The position numbers were made by a program, and so were the translations under genes. This document shows positions 16,825 to 25,440 of a DNA stretch of 64,000 bases, in pieces. The notes under the pieces are model-generated. The model searched no databases and had not been told where the DNA came from. It saw nothing but the letters and a program-made list of their open reading frames with translations. Each line of letters starts with the position of its first letter. Position 1 is the first letter of the stretch. The stretch comes from Aldehydirespirator sp965221215 (lineage in GTDB: Bacteria > Actinomycetota > Acidimicrobiia > Acidimicrobiales > Aldehydirespiratoraceae): NCBI GenBank assembly GCA_965221215.1, contig OZ244872.1, positions 1,240,001 through 1,304,000 of the forward strand. The letters are read 5' to 3'.

Positions 16825-17019
16825 GTGGCCGAACGTGAGCAGATCCGAAAGCCGGCGCCGGCGTCCCGTGAGCAGTCGGTGGAGGAAGCGCCGGCCGCGT
16901 CGGAGCGGGGCTCCGACATCAAGGCCCAGCTCGACGACCTGCTCGACGAGATCGACGAGGTGCTGGAGACCAACGCCGAAGACTTCGTAAAGAGCTACAT
17001 CCAGAAGGGCGGCCAGTGA
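16825..17019 (+). CDS. pup: Prokaryotic ubiquitin-like protein Pup
   Basis: Small disordered protein tag covalently attached to substrate lysines for proteasomal degradation. The 64 residues include the conserved central helical region that binds Mpa (DIKAQLDDLLDEIDEVLE), followed by NAEDFVKSYIQKGGQ. The C-terminus is GGQ, so deamidation by Dop is required before PafA can ligate it. GTG 16825 is preceded by GGGGAGGAACCCA, a strong ribosome site. prcB follows 37 bases downstream, so pup, prcB and prcA probably share a message. Confidence 0.97.
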   Translation: MAEREQIRKPAPASREQSVEEAPAASERGSDIKAQLDDLLDEIDEVLETNAEDFVKSYIQKGGQ

Positions 17020-17056
17020 CCGCGGCAAGCACCGCGGTTCCAGCGGAGGGCACCGA

Positions 17057-17878
17057 GTGAGCCTGCCCCGCTTCGGGCCGCACGACGATCCCGGCCCCAG
17101 CTTCGCCGCGCTGCTGCAGCGCACCGCCGCAGGCGGCGACGCGTCGGGCGCGCTCGGCCCGGGGCAGGCGCCGGTGGAGATCCCCCACGGAACGACCTGT
17201 GTGGCTGTCCGCTACGACGGCGGTGTGGTGCTGGCCGGCGACCGGCGGGCCACGTCGGGCCATCTGATCAGCAATCACCGCATCGAGAAGGTGTTCCCCG
17301 CCGACCGCCACTCCGGCGTGGCCATCGCGGGCGCAGCCGGCCCGTCGGCCGAGATGGTGCGCCTGTTCCAGCTCCAGCTCGAGCACTACGAGAAGGTGGA
17401 GGGCACCCCGATCAGCCTCGAGGGCAAGGCCAACCAGCTGGGCCAGATGGTGAGGGCCAACCTGCCCGCGGCCATGCAGGGCCTGGTGGTGGTGCCGATC
17501 TTCGCCGGTTTCGACCTGGCCGCCGATCGGGGCCGGCTGTTCGAGTACGATGTCACCGGCGGGCGCTACGAGGAGCGCGACCACGCAGCCACCGGCTCGG
17601 GCTCTCTGCACGCCGAGACGGTGGTGAAGCTGGGCTTCCGCCCGTCGATGGCACGGACGGCGGCCACCGATCTGATGCTGGAGGCGCTCTACGTGGCCTC
17701 CGACGCCGATGCGGCCACCGGCGGCCCCGACCCGGTGCGCGACGTGTTCCCGGTAGTGGCGGTGATCGATGCCGACGGCTACAAGCGCCTGGAGGACGCC
17801 GAGCTGCGCCGCCGCACCGAGCGGCTCCTGCGACGCCATCGAGGCCGCCGCGAGGGCAATGAGGCGAACACGTCATGA
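17057..17878 (+). CDS. prcB: 20S proteasome beta subunit
   Basis: Proteolytic subunit of the core particle. The 273-residue precursor has a 45-residue propeptide ending HG, cut before Thr46. In mature numbering Thr1, Asp17 (in AGDRR) and Lys33 (in IEKV) are all present, so it is catalytically complete. The GSGSLHAE motif lies in the C-terminal half. GTG 17057 follows pup closely and prcA starts 41 bases after it. The order pup-prcB-prcA is that known in actinobacteria. Confidence 0.96.
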   Translation: MSLPRFGPHDDPGPSFAALLQRTAAGGDASGALGPGQAPVEIPHGTTCVAVRYDGGVVLAGDRRATSGHLISNHRIEKVFPADRHSGVAIAGAAGPSAEMVRLFQLQLEHYEKVEGTPISLEGKANQLGQMVRANLPAAMQGLVVVPIFAGFDLAADRGRLFEYDVTGGRYEERDHAATGSGSLHAETVVKLGFRPSMARTAATDLMLEALYVASDADAATGGPDPVRDVFPVVAVIDADGYKRLEDAELRRRTERLLRRHRGRREGNEANTS

Positions 17879-17919
17879 CGATGTCGGGCCGTGACCGGAA
17901 CCCGAGAGGCTGATCTGCG

Positions 17920-18609
17920 ATGACGATGCCGTTCTACGCGCCGCCCGAGCAGATGATGAAGGACAAGGCCGACTACGCCCGCAAGGGCATCGCCCGGGGC
18001 CGCAGCCTGGCCGCGTTCCGCTACCGGGGCGGCATCGCCATCGTGGCCGAGAACGCGTCCAGCACCCTGCGCAAGGTGAGCGAGATCTACGACCGCATCG
18101 CCTTCGCCGGGGTGGGCCGCTACAACGAGTTCGACCAACTGCGCATCGCCGGGGTGCGCCACGCCGACCTCAAGGGCTTCTCCTTCAGCCGGGAGGATGT
18201 GGATGCCCGCAGCCTGGCCAACGCCTACGCCCAGAGCCTGGGCCATGTCTTCACCCACGAGCTCAAGCCGATGGAGGTGGAGATCCTGGTGGCCGAGATC
18301 GGCCTGTCCGACGACGGCGCCGGAGACCAGCTGTTCCACATCCTCTACGACGGCACCGTGGCCGACGAGGACGACTGGGTGGTGCTCGGCGGCGAGACCG
18401 AGGAGATATCGGAGCGCTTCGAGGCGGCCCTGCCCGAGGCCCCCCGCTCGCTGGCCGCCGGCGTGCGAGCCGCCGTGTCAGCCCTGGCCGGCCCAGAGCG
18501 CACCCTCAGCGCCGAGAGCCTGGAAGCCGCGGTGCTAGATCGAGGCAACGGCCGAAGAGCCTTCCGTCGCCTAACCGACCAAGAGCTAGCTGCCATCCTC
18601 ACCGGGTAG
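17920..18609 (+). CDS. prcA: 20S proteasome alpha subunit
   Basis: Forms the outer rings and gate of the core particle. The 229-residue protein has the alpha-type N-terminal extension (MPFYAPPEQMMKDKADYARK), the conserved GIARGRS segment and FRYRGGIAIVAEN in place of a catalytic Thr. The YDRIAFAGVGRYNEF region contributes to ring contacts. ATG 17920 is used. The Mpa C-terminal Tyr is expected to bind between alpha subunits. It is last in the pup-prcB-prcA run; pafA has its own leaderless promoter just downstream. Confidence 0.95.
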   Translation: MTMPFYAPPEQMMKDKADYARKGIARGRSLAAFRYRGGIAIVAENASSTLRKVSEIYDRIAFAGVGRYNEFDQLRIAGVRHADLKGFSFSREDVDARSLANAYAQSLGHVFTHELKPMEVEILVAEIGLSDDGAGDQLFHILYDGTVADEDDWVVLGGETEEISERFEAALPEAPRSLAAGVRAAVSALAGPERTLSAESLEAAVLDRGNGRRAFRRLTDQELAAILTG

Positions 18610-18649
18610 CCGCATCCGGGCCGACCCGTTGCCGGGCGGCGGCGGGGAG

Positions 18650-18655
18650 TACCGT
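18650..18655 (+). promoter_or_regulatory. -10 box TACCGT of pafA, leaderless spacing
   Basis: TACCGT ends exactly 6 bases before GTG 18662. This decides the start in favour of 18662 over the upstream in-frame codon at 18629. Confidence 0.5.
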
Positions 18656-18661
18656 GGCGGG

Positions 18662-20020
18662 GTGCAGCGGCGCATCTTCGGCATCGAGAACGAGTACGGC
18701 GTCACCTGCACGCTGCGGGGCCAGCGCCGGCTGAGCCCCGACGAGGTGGCCCGCTACCTGTTCCGCAAGGTGGTGTCGTGGGGGCGCAGCAGCAACGTGT
18801 TCCTGGGCAACGGCTCCCGCCTGTACCTCGACGTGGGCAGCCATCCCGAGTACGCCACCCCGGAGTGCGACTCGGCTCATGACCTGGTGGTGCACGACAA
18901 GGCGGGCGAGCGCATCGTCGAGCGCCTGCTGGGCGACGCCGAGGAGCGGCTGGCCGAGGAGGGAATCCGCGGCGACGTGTTCCTGTTCAAGAACAACACC
19001 GACTCGGCCGGCAACAGCTACGGCTGCCACGAGAACTATCTCACCAGCCGCCGCGACGACCTCAGCGACTACGCCGAGGTGCTGATCCCGTTCCTGGTCA
19101 GCCGCCAGATCTACGCGGGGGCGGGCAAGGTGCTGCAGACCGCCCGGGGCGCCATGTACTGCATCAGCCAGCGGGCCGAGCACATCTGGGAGGGGGTGTC
19201 GTCGGCCACCACCCGGTCGCGCCCGATCATCAACACCCGCGACGAGCCCCACGCCGACGCCGAGCGCTTCCGCCGCCTGCACGTGATCGTGGGCGACTCC
19301 AACATGAGCGAGTACACCACCTTCCTCAAGGTCGGAGCGTGCGCGCTGATGCTGCGAATGCTGGAGGACCCCCGAGTGGTGCTGCGGGACATGACCCTGG
19401 AGAACCCGATCCGGGCCATCCGCGAGATCAGCCACGACATCACCTGCCGGCGCCGGGTGCGCCTCGCCACCGGCCGGGAGGTCAGCGCGCTGGAGATCCA
19501 GTCGGAGTACCTCAACCGGGCCCTGCGCTACGCCGAGCACCACGACCTCTCCGACGAGGAGAAGAAGGCTCTCACCATGTGGGAGTACTGCCTGACCGCC
19601 ATCGAGCAGGATCCGCTCCAGCTCGACCGCGAGATCGACTGGGTGGTCAAGCACCACTTGGTGGAGTCGTATCGCCAGCGCCACGGGCTGGAGCTGGCCG
19701 ACCCTCGGGTGGCCCTGGTGGATCTGCAGTACCACGATGTGAGCCAGAACCGGGGCCTCTACTACTGCATGCAACATCGGGGGATGGTGGAGACGCTGGT
19801 GACCGAGGCCGAGATCCATCACGCGGTAGAGCATCCTCCGGCCACCACCCGGGCCCGCCTGAGGGGCGAGTTCATCCGCCGGGCCAAGGAGCGCAGGCGG
19901 GACTACACCGTCGACTGGGTGCACCTGAAGCTCAACGATCAGTCCCAGCGGACGGTGCTGTGCAAAGATCCGTTCAAGTCCCACGACGAGCGGGTGGAGA
20001 AGCTGATCGCCTCCCTGTAG
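18662..20020 (+). CDS. pafA: Pup-protein ligase PafA
   Basis: Joins the C-terminal Glu of deamidated Pup to substrate lysines using ATP. The 452-residue protein begins MQRRIFGIENEYGVTC (GTG start) with the metal-binding IENEYG; other conserved parts are FLGNGSRLYLDVG, HPEYATPECD with the catalytic Asp region, FKNNTDSAGNSYGCHENY and NTRDEPHADAERFRRLHVI. It is paralogous to Dop, and their shared NNxDxxGNSYGCHENY segment is evident. The leaderless -10 box supports the start. pafB begins 11 bases downstream. Confidence 0.96.
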   Translation: MQRRIFGIENEYGVTCTLRGQRRLSPDEVARYLFRKVVSWGRSSNVFLGNGSRLYLDVGSHPEYATPECDSAHDLVVHDKAGERIVERLLGDAEERLAEEGIRGDVFLFKNNTDSAGNSYGCHENYLTSRRDDLSDYAEVLIPFLVSRQIYAGAGKVLQTARGAMYCISQRAEHIWEGVSSATTRSRPIINTRDEPHADAERFRRLHVIVGDSNMSEYTTFLKVGACALMLRMLEDPRVVLRDMTLENPIRAIREISHDITCRRRVRLATGREVSALEIQSEYLNRALRYAEHHDLSDEEKKALTMWEYCLTAIEQDPLQLDREIDWVVKHHLVESYRQRHGLELADPRVALVDLQYHDVSQNRGLYYCMQHRGMVETLVTEAEIHHAVEHPPATTRARLRGEFIRRAKERRRDYTVDWVHLKLNDQSQRTVLCKDPFKSHDERVEKLIASL

Positions 20021-20031
20021 CCCTTCACATC

Positions 20032-20934
20032 ATGGACAAGTTCGAACGGCTCCTGAACCTCACTGCGGCGCTGCTCGACGCGTCGCGTCCGCTCAGCGCC
20101 AACGAACTGCGCGAGCGCATGGCCGGTGCCTACGCGGACGACAAGGCCGCCTTCCGTCGGACGTTCGAGCGCGACAAGGCTGACCTGCGGGCCATCGGGG
20201 TGCCCATCGAAGTCTCAACCCTCTACCGGCTCGACCCTCCAGTTGAGGGCTACCGAATCCCGGCCGGGCAGTACGCGGGCCGAGACCTTCGCTTCGAGCC
20301 CGACGAGTTGGCCGTGCTGCACCTGGCCACCAACCTGGTGCGCCTCGAAGGCGGTGCGGGCACGGGCCTGGCCCGGCTCGGCGGCGGCGGAAGCATCCCG
20401 CCGGTTGAGGCGGTGGGCGAGCTGCCCTTCCACGAGTCGTTGTCGCGGCTGGTGGCGGCCGCCGTCGGGCGCCGGGCGGTGACCTTCGCCTACCGGGACG
20501 CGCCGCGGTGCGTGGAGCCTTGGCGCCTGTCGTTTCACCGCGGCCACTGGTATCTGGTGGGCTGGGACGTGGAGCAGTCCGCCGACCGCATGTTCCGCGT
20601 GGACCGCATCGACGGCGAGGTGGCCGACCGGGGTCCGGCCGCCAACCCGGTGGGGGAGGGGCCCGATCCTGGTGCCTTGAAGCCGTGGGAGTTCGGCCCG
20701 GCCGAGCCGGTCGAGGTCCGGGTGCTGGTCGACGCCGACCAGGCTGGCTGGGCCTGCCATCGCGCCGGCGCCGACGGGGAGCGCCGCCCCGATGGCTCGG
20801 TGGTGCTCACGCTGCAGGTGCGCGATCTCGCCGCGCTCAGAGCGTTCGTGATCGAGTTCCTCGAGCACGCCGAGGTGCTCGAGCCCCAATGGCTGCGAGA
20901 CGATTTTGCGGCCTGGCTGGAGGCGCTGACTTGA
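20032..20934 (+). CDS. pafB: WYL-domain transcriptional regulator PafB
   Basis: One half of the PafBC activator that in mycobacteria drives the LexA-independent DNA damage response. The 300-residue protein has an N-terminal winged HTH (about 1-60, with LLDASRPLSANELRERM), then a WYL domain with WRLSFHRGHWYLVGWD and MFRVDRI (about 165-200) and a C-terminal WCX-type extension. ATG 20032 lies 11 bases after pafA. The ligand of the WYL domain is unknown here; single-stranded DNA has been proposed for relatives. Confidence 0.9.
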   Translation: MDKFERLLNLTAALLDASRPLSANELRERMAGAYADDKAAFRRTFERDKADLRAIGVPIEVSTLYRLDPPVEGYRIPAGQYAGRDLRFEPDELAVLHLATNLVRLEGGAGTGLARLGGGGSIPPVEAVGELPFHESLSRLVAAAVGRRAVTFAYRDAPRCVEPWRLSFHRGHWYLVGWDVEQSADRMFRVDRIDGEVADRGPAANPVGEGPDPGALKPWEFGPAEPVEVRVLVDADQAGWACHRAGADGERRPDGSVVLTLQVRDLAALRAFVIEFLEHAEVLEPQWLRDDFAAWLEALT

Positions 20935-20979
20935 AACCCGGCCAGAACTCGGCTGGAACCCGGCTTGAACCGGGCTGGT

Positions 20980-20985
20980 TAGGGT
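20980..20985 (+). promoter_or_regulatory. -10 box TAGGGT of pafC, leaderless spacing
   Basis: TAGGGT ends 6 bases before GTG 20992. Just upstream, three imperfect AACCCGG/CCGGGCT elements (20935-20978) could form a hairpin between pafB and pafC. Confidence 0.5.
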
Positions 20986-20991
20986 GACGGG

Positions 20992-21993
20992 GTGGAAGCG
21001 GTGACTGCGGCGAACGGGGCTAAGCTTTCGGTCACCGAGCGCATGGCCCGCCTGCTGGGGGTCATCCCCTGGGTGGTGGAGCAGGGCGGCGCCCACCTAG
21101 ACGACATCGCGGCCCGCTTCGACTACCCCGGCGATCAACTGCTCGAAGACCTCACCAAGCGGCTGTTCTTCGTGGGAGTTCACCCGTTCACCCCCGACAC
21201 CCTGATCGATGTCGACATCTCCGACGGCATCGTCGACATCGCCTACGCGGACTGGTTTTCCGAGCCGATGCGGCTCACCGCCGAGGAGGCGACCCGGCTG
21301 CTGGCCGCGGGCCGCACCGTGCTCGCTATGTCCGAGGCGGGCGCGGGCGATGACGAGGCTGCGTCCGCTCCTTTGTCTCGAGCTCTCACCAAGCTGCGCC
21401 TGTCACTCGGATCGGGCGATTCCGGCGCCGACGACCACATAGACGTGTGCTTGGGCCAGGCTCCGGCTCAGACCCTCGACGACCTGCGCCGGGCCATCGA
21501 TGGGCGGCGGCGGATCGAGATCGAGTACTACTCGCAGGGGCGTGACGCCATGACCTCGCGGGCGGTCGATCCGGCCCGGCTGTTGAGCCATGACGGCGCC
21601 TGGTACCTGTTCGGCTGGTGCCACCGCTCCGGCGCGGAGCGGGTGTTCCGGGTGGACCGGATCCGCACGCTCACGGTGACGGCCTCTCCTGCGGAGGTCG
21701 CGCTGCCTGCGGGCCCCGCACCGTCGCTGTCGGTGGACAGCGTGGACCGCACGGTCACGATCCGGCTGGCACCCGAGGCCGCCTGGGCCGCCGAGTACTA
21801 CCCGGCGCGGCAGCGAACCGTGCATCCTGACGGCAGCGTCGAGGCAGTGTTCGCGGTGGCGGGCGAGTCGTGGCTGGCCCGGCTACTGGTGCAGCTCGGA
21901 CCGCACGGGGAGATCGTCGCCAGCCACGAGACCATCGACCCGAACCTGCGGTCGTCCACCGCGGCGCGGATGCTGGAGCGCTACCGCCGGTGA
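20992..21993 (+). CDS. pafC: WYL-domain transcriptional regulator PafC
   Basis: Partner of PafB. The 333-residue protein has an N-terminal HTH region (about 12-75, LGVIPWVVEQGGAHLDDIAA), a middle linker, and a WYL domain with LLSHDGAWYLFGWCHRSG and VFRVDRIRTL (about 190-225) followed by a WCX-like C-terminal domain. It starts at GTG 20992 under an apparently separate leaderless -10 box, 57 bases after pafB. In mycobacteria PafB and PafC act together; that they remain separate genes here allows different expression levels. The end overlaps the lepB start by four bases. Confidence 0.9.
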   Translation: MEAVTAANGAKLSVTERMARLLGVIPWVVEQGGAHLDDIAARFDYPGDQLLEDLTKRLFFVGVHPFTPDTLIDVDISDGIVDIAYADWFSEPMRLTAEEATRLLAAGRTVLAMSEAGAGDDEAASAPLSRALTKLRLSLGSGDSGADDHIDVCLGQAPAQTLDDLRRAIDGRRRIEIEYYSQGRDAMTSRAVDPARLLSHDGAWYLFGWCHRSGAERVFRVDRIRTLTVTASPAEVALPAGPAPSLSVDSVDRTVTIRLAPEAAWAAEYYPARQRTVHPDGSVEAVFAVAGESWLARLLVQLGPHGEIVASHETIDPNLRSSTAARMLERYRR

Positions 21994-22781
21994 CCGGTGG
22001 AACAACGGCCCGAACCGGCGAGCCCGCCGACCCAAAGCCCGAGGCACCATGCGGCAGCCAGGATGAGGCAGTGCTGGCGGCGCTAGGCAGCAATGCCGCG
22101 AGAAAGCCTGCGGTGTCGGGTGCTGGCCAGGGTGAGGCAGTCCATACGGCGCTAGGCAGCAATGCCACGGGAGAGCCGGCTGAGCCGGGCGACCGCGGCG
22201 ACGAGGCTTCGCCGCCGGATCGGAGGCGCAGCGCGATGCACGCGGCCGTCGAGTGGCTGGTGGTGCTGGTCTGCGCCCTGGGGCTGGCCCTGCTGCTCAA
22301 GGCCTTCCTGGTGGAGGTGTTCATCATCCCGTCGGGCTCGATGGAGCCGACCCTCATGATCGACAACCGGGTGGTGGTGTACAAGCTTGGATACCGCCTG
22401 CACGACGTGAACCGAGGCGATGTGGTGGTCTTCGACAGCCCCGGCCAGAGTCCGGGGGTCGACGACTTGATCAAGCGGGTGGTGGCGCTGGGCGGCGAGA
22501 CCTTCGAGATCCGCGACGACCGGGTCTACATCGACGGCGCCCGACTGGAGGAGCCCTACCTGTCCGACGGCGAGTCGACCCTCCCCAAGGCGGCTATCCC
22601 GGGCTGCCTGAACGACGCCGACTCGCTGCGCTGCGAGGTGCCCGAGGGCAAGGTCCTCGTGCTGGGCGACAGCCGCGAGGACAGCCGCGACAGCCGCTTC
22701 TTCGGACCCATCGACACCGACGACATCGTGGGTCGGGCCTTCATGAAGATCTGGCCCCCCAGCGACATCGGCGGCCTGTAG
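21990..22781 (+). CDS. lepB: Signal peptidase I
   Basis: Removes signal peptides from exported proteins at the outer face of the membrane. The 263-residue protein has one membrane helix (about 84-104, VEWLVVLVCALGLALLLKAF), the catalytic Ser in IPSGSMEPTL, the catalytic Lys in IKRVVALGGE, and box E GDSREDSRDSRFFGP. The first 80 residues are polar and contain a duplicated 23-residue unit (EAVLAALGSNA and EAVHTALGSNA), unusual for the family. GTG 21990 overlaps the pafC stop (GTGA). Its presence between pafC and tatA places two export functions together, though lepB here is an insertion relative to the usual pafC-tatA order. Confidence 0.93.
   Translation: MTGGTTARTGEPADPKPEAPCGSQDEAVLAALGSNAARKPAVSGAGQGEAVHTALGSNATGEPAEPGDRGDEASPPDRRRSAMHAAVEWLVVLVCALGLALLLKAFLVEVFIIPSGSMEPTLMIDNRVVVYKLGYRLHDVNRGDVVVFDSPGQSPGVDDLIKRVVALGGETFEIRDDRVYIDGARLEEPYLSDGESTLPKAAIPGCLNDADSLRCEVPEGKVLVLGDSREDSRDSRFFGPIDTDDIVGRAFMKIWPPSDIGGL
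22062..22177 (+). repeat. In-frame paired direct repeat in lepB 5' region
   Basis: Two copies of about 47 bases (22062-22108 and 22131-22177) with period 69, sharing CGGCGCTAGGCAGCAATGCC. The period is a multiple of three, so the reading frame is kept. Confidence 0.85.
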
Positions 22782-22789
22782 TCCGCCGC

Positions 22790-22892
22790 ACAGCCCGGTT
22801 GCGTGAAGTGCCTGATGCACCGCGCGATGGATGCGCGACGACTGGCAGCACGCTGAGATGTACAGCCCGGTTGCCTGAAGTGCCTGATGCAC
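22790..22892 (+). repeat. Paired direct repeat after lepB
   Basis: 31-base copies at 22790-22820 and 22862-22892, one mismatch, period 72; each contains AAGTGCCTGATGCAC. They occupy the 154-base gap before the glycerophosphodiesterase gene. No gene or hairpin with clear function is seen in the gap. Confidence 0.85.
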
Positions 22893-22935
22893 AGTCGGAG
22901 TTGTCTGCGTCGGCGGACTGCGTAACGGGTGCCTG

Positions 22936-23670
22936 ATGACTACCCGAATACCGGCTCTGCTGGTGCCGCCCATCGGTTTCGCTCACCGAGGGGCCCGGGC
23001 CCACGCCCTGGAGAACACCCTCGACGCGTTCTCGCTGGCCCGCGAAATGGGTGCCACTGGCATCGAGACCGACGCCTGGGTCACCGCCGACGGCGAGATC
23101 GTGCTGAACCACGACGGCGCGGTGGGGGGACTGCCCACGCTGGCGTCCCGGCGGATCCTGGGCCGAAGGATCGCCAGGCTGCCCCGAGTCCGGCTGCCGA
23201 ACCACATCCCCACCATCGGCGATTTCTACGAGCACTGCGGAACCGATCTGCAGTTGAGCGTCGATGTGAAGGACCCCGACGCCTTCGCGGGCCTGATCTC
23301 GGCAGGCCGGGAGCACAGCGCGGCCGAGCGACTGTGGATCTGCCATCACAACGTCGGCGTGCTGCAAGCCTGGCGGTCGGTCGCGCCCGAAGTGCGACTG
23401 GTCCACTCCACTCGCCTGGACCGCCTGGGGCGGGGACCGGAGCGCCACGCCGCCGATTTGGCCGCGGCCGGCATCGACGCCGTGAATTTCCACCGCGAGG
23501 ACTGGAACGGCGGACTCACCACGCTCTATCACCGCTTCGGGCTGTTCACCCTGGGCTGGGACGCCCAGCAGGCCCGCCACATCGCCGAGCTGGTAGACGC
23601 CGGAATCGACGGGGTGTATAGCGACCACGTAGACCGGATGATGGAGACGCTGGCCAGCTTCACTGACTGA
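22936..23670 (+). CDS. Glycerophosphodiester phosphodiesterase family protein
   Basis: Probably hydrolyses glycerophosphodiesters to glycerol-3-phosphate and an alcohol. The 244-residue protein shows the GDPD signature: AHRGARAHALENTLDAF with the catalytic His and Glu near residues 16-30, GIETDAWVTADGEIVLNHD with metal-binding Glu, Asp and the second His, and later VDVKD and the C-terminal GVYSDHVD. There is no signal peptide, so it is likely cytosolic, as with UgpQ. ATG 22936 is used. It sits alone between lepB and tatA. Substrate is not known. Confidence 0.85.
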   Translation: MTTRIPALLVPPIGFAHRGARAHALENTLDAFSLAREMGATGIETDAWVTADGEIVLNHDGAVGGLPTLASRRILGRRIARLPRVRLPNHIPTIGDFYEHCGTDLQLSVDVKDPDAFAGLISAGREHSAAERLWICHHNVGVLQAWRSVAPEVRLVHSTRLDRLGRGPERHAADLAAAGIDAVNFHREDWNGGLTTLYHRFGLFTLGWDAQQARHIAELVDAGIDGVYSDHVDRMMETLASFTD

Positions 23671-23680
23671 GGCGCCAAGT

Positions 23681-23929
23681 ATGGTGGCCGCCGTGTGGAT
23701 GCTGGTGCCGGCCGCGGCCATCGTCATTGCTCTCGGGGCGCTCATCGCCGGTCTGCGGGCCGTGGGCAGCGCGGCCGCGGATCTGACGGCGGCGTTGCGC
23801 AGGTCGTCGTCGGCGGCCGTGGCCGGAGACGAACTGTCACGCCACGCGTCCCGGCTGGGCGACCACGCCGAAGCCACCCGAGCCGCGGCCGACCGGCTGC
23901 GCCCCGATCGCGCCCCCAGATCCCGGTAG
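23681..23929 (+). CDS. Small membrane protein of unknown function
   Basis: An 82-residue protein with one N-terminal hydrophobic helix (about 5-30, WMLVPAAAIVIALGALIAGL) and a charged Ala/Arg-rich helical tail, possibly a short coiled coil in the cytoplasm. I recognise no family. It starts at ATG 23681, 10 bases after the phosphodiesterase gene, and ends 35 bases before tatA, overlapping nothing. Single-helix plus amphipathic tail recalls TatB-like layout, but the TatB signature is absent, so I do not assign it. Confidence 0.5.
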   Translation: MVAAVWMLVPAAAIVIALGALIAGLRAVGSAAADLTAALRRSSSAAVAGDELSRHASRLGDHAEATRAAADRLRPDRAPRSR

Positions 23930-23952
23930 GCAGCCGTTCACCCCCTCCTAGC

Positions 23953-23958
23953 TAGGCT
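23953..23958 (+). promoter_or_regulatory. -10 box TAGGCT of tatA, leaderless spacing
   Basis: TAGGCT ends 6 bases before GTG 23965; no ribosome site lies between. Confidence 0.5.
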
Positions 23959-23964
23959 GGCGGG

Positions 23965-24594
23965 GTGGGAAATCTGGGCGGGGGAGAGATCCTTGTCATC
24001 CTGCTCGTTGCCCTGATCGTGCTGGGGCCGACCAAGCTGCCCCCGGCCGTTCGCCAGGTGGGCAAAGTGGTCGGCGAGATCCGCCGCATCGGCCAAGGCT
24101 TCCAACAGGAACTGCGCGAGGCGGCCGAGCCCCTGCGAGACGCAACCGCTGACCTGAAGGCAGCCGACAAGGATCTGCGCGAGACCACCCAGAAGCCGCT
24201 CAAGGAGTTGACCGACACGCTGAAAGCCGCCGATCCGCGCCAGGCGACCAAGTCCCAGGACAAGGGCGCGGGGGCAGCCAAGGCCAAGACAACCGACGGC
24301 AGCACCAGCGTGGTAGCCCCCGGACCGGTCTCGTGGGGCACCGCCGCCGCCAGCGTGAGCCCGCCCCCGGCGACTCCCAGCGGCGAAGAATCGGACGCTG
24401 CGGCCGAGCCGGTGCTCGACAGGCCGGACCAGGCCGAGTCGGCCCCTGGAGAGTCGAACCAAGTCGGACCGGTTCCCGACGGATCCGGCACCGCTGGGCA
24501 AGTGCCCGATGCGTCCAATGGCGCCGAATCGGACCCTGGTGCGCCGCAAGCCGGCGAGCCGGAGTCCGAGCCTCGTGCCGACGACGCGGCCTGA
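23965..24594 (+). CDS. tatA: Sec-independent protein translocase TatA/TatB family
   Basis: Membrane component that forms the Tat pore with TatC for export of folded proteins. The N-terminus MGNLGGGEILVILLVALIVL is the single membrane helix, followed by the hinge GPTKLPPAVRQVGKVVGEIRR and an amphipathic helix, as in TatA/B. The 209 residues are long for TatA: after residue 80 a disordered Ala/Pro/Glu/Ser-rich tail follows. The Glu in the first helix and length lean towards TatB-like function; with no second copy in the window, it may serve both roles. GTG 23965 has a leaderless -10 box. tatC follows after 10 bases. Confidence 0.9.
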   Translation: MGNLGGGEILVILLVALIVLGPTKLPPAVRQVGKVVGEIRRIGQGFQQELREAAEPLRDATADLKAADKDLRETTQKPLKELTDTLKAADPRQATKSQDKGAGAAKAKTTDGSTSVVAPGPVSWGTAAASVSPPPATPSGEESDAAAEPVLDRPDQAESAPGESNQVGPVPDGSGTAGQVPDASNGAESDPGAPQAGEPESEPRADDAA

Positions 24595-24604
24595 TTAGGA
24601 CGCG

Positions 24605-25426
24605 ATGACCGACGCAGTCGATCACACGGCTCCCAGCGAGGGCGGCCACATGACGCTCATGGAGCATCTGGGCGAGCTTCGCAACCGTCTGATCAAGTCG
24701 GCCATCGCGGTGGCGGTGGGCGGCATCGCCTGCTGGATCCTCTACCCGTTCATCCTCGACTTCCTGCTGGAGCCGTACTGCCGGACCTTCCCCATCCAGG
24801 ACAGGATCGATTCGCAGCTGTTCGGCCCCGACGGCGGCTGCAACCTGTTCGTCACCGACCCCCTGGAGCCGTTCAGGGTGCGCCTGACCGTGGCCGGGTA
24901 TGCGGGCCTGTCGGTGGCCATGCCGGTGGTGCTGTGGCAGGGCTGGCGCTTCATTGCGCCCGGCCTCTACCGCCACGAGAAGCGCTATGCGGTGCCGTTC
25001 GTGGCCGCGGGCGTGCTGCTGTTCTTCATGGGCGTCGGACTGGCCTACTGGAGCCTGCCCCGAGCCCTCGACTTCCTGGTCAGCATCGGCGGACCGGACC
25101 TGGTGTCGCTGTTCAGTCCACAGCGCTACCTGAGCTTCGTGGTGAAGATGATGGTGGCCTTCGGGGTGGCCTTCCAGTTCCCGATAGTGCTCATCGGCCT
25201 GCAGGCCATGGGCGTCGTCGAGAACCGGACCCTGCGCCGGGTCCGCTCCTACGCCGTTGTGGGGATCGTGGTGCTGGTGGCGGTCATCACCCCCAGCGGC
25301 GACCCGTTCACCCTGATGGCGCTGTCGGTGCCGATGTACGCCTTCTACGAGATCTCGATCCTTTGGGGCGTGTTGACCGGCCGCCGGAGGCGAAAGCGCG
25401 AGGCGGCCAAGAGCGGACGCAACTAG
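24605..25426 (+). CDS. tatC: Sec-independent protein translocase TatC
   Basis: Receptor subunit of the Tat translocase. The 273-residue protein has the N-terminal MTLMEHLGELRNRL motif, six predicted membrane helices and conserved features such as PLEPFRVRL, GLYRHEKRY and FQFPIVLIGL. ATG 24605 is used. It follows tatA closely and precedes the helicase gene by 14 bases; the tatA-tatC-helicase order is conserved in actinobacteria next to pafBC. The tail is basic and cytosolic. Confidence 0.95.
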   Translation: MTDAVDHTAPSEGGHMTLMEHLGELRNRLIKSAIAVAVGGIACWILYPFILDFLLEPYCRTFPIQDRIDSQLFGPDGGCNLFVTDPLEPFRVRLTVAGYAGLSVAMPVVLWQGWRFIAPGLYRHEKRYAVPFVAAGVLLFFMGVGLAYWSLPRALDFLVSIGGPDLVSLFSPQRYLSFVVKMMVAFGVAFQFPIVLIGLQAMGVVENRTLRRVRSYAVVGIVVLVAVITPSGDPFTLMALSVPMYAFYEISILWGVLTGRRRRKREAAKSGRN

Positions 25427-25440
25427 GTGAGCCTCCAGCC

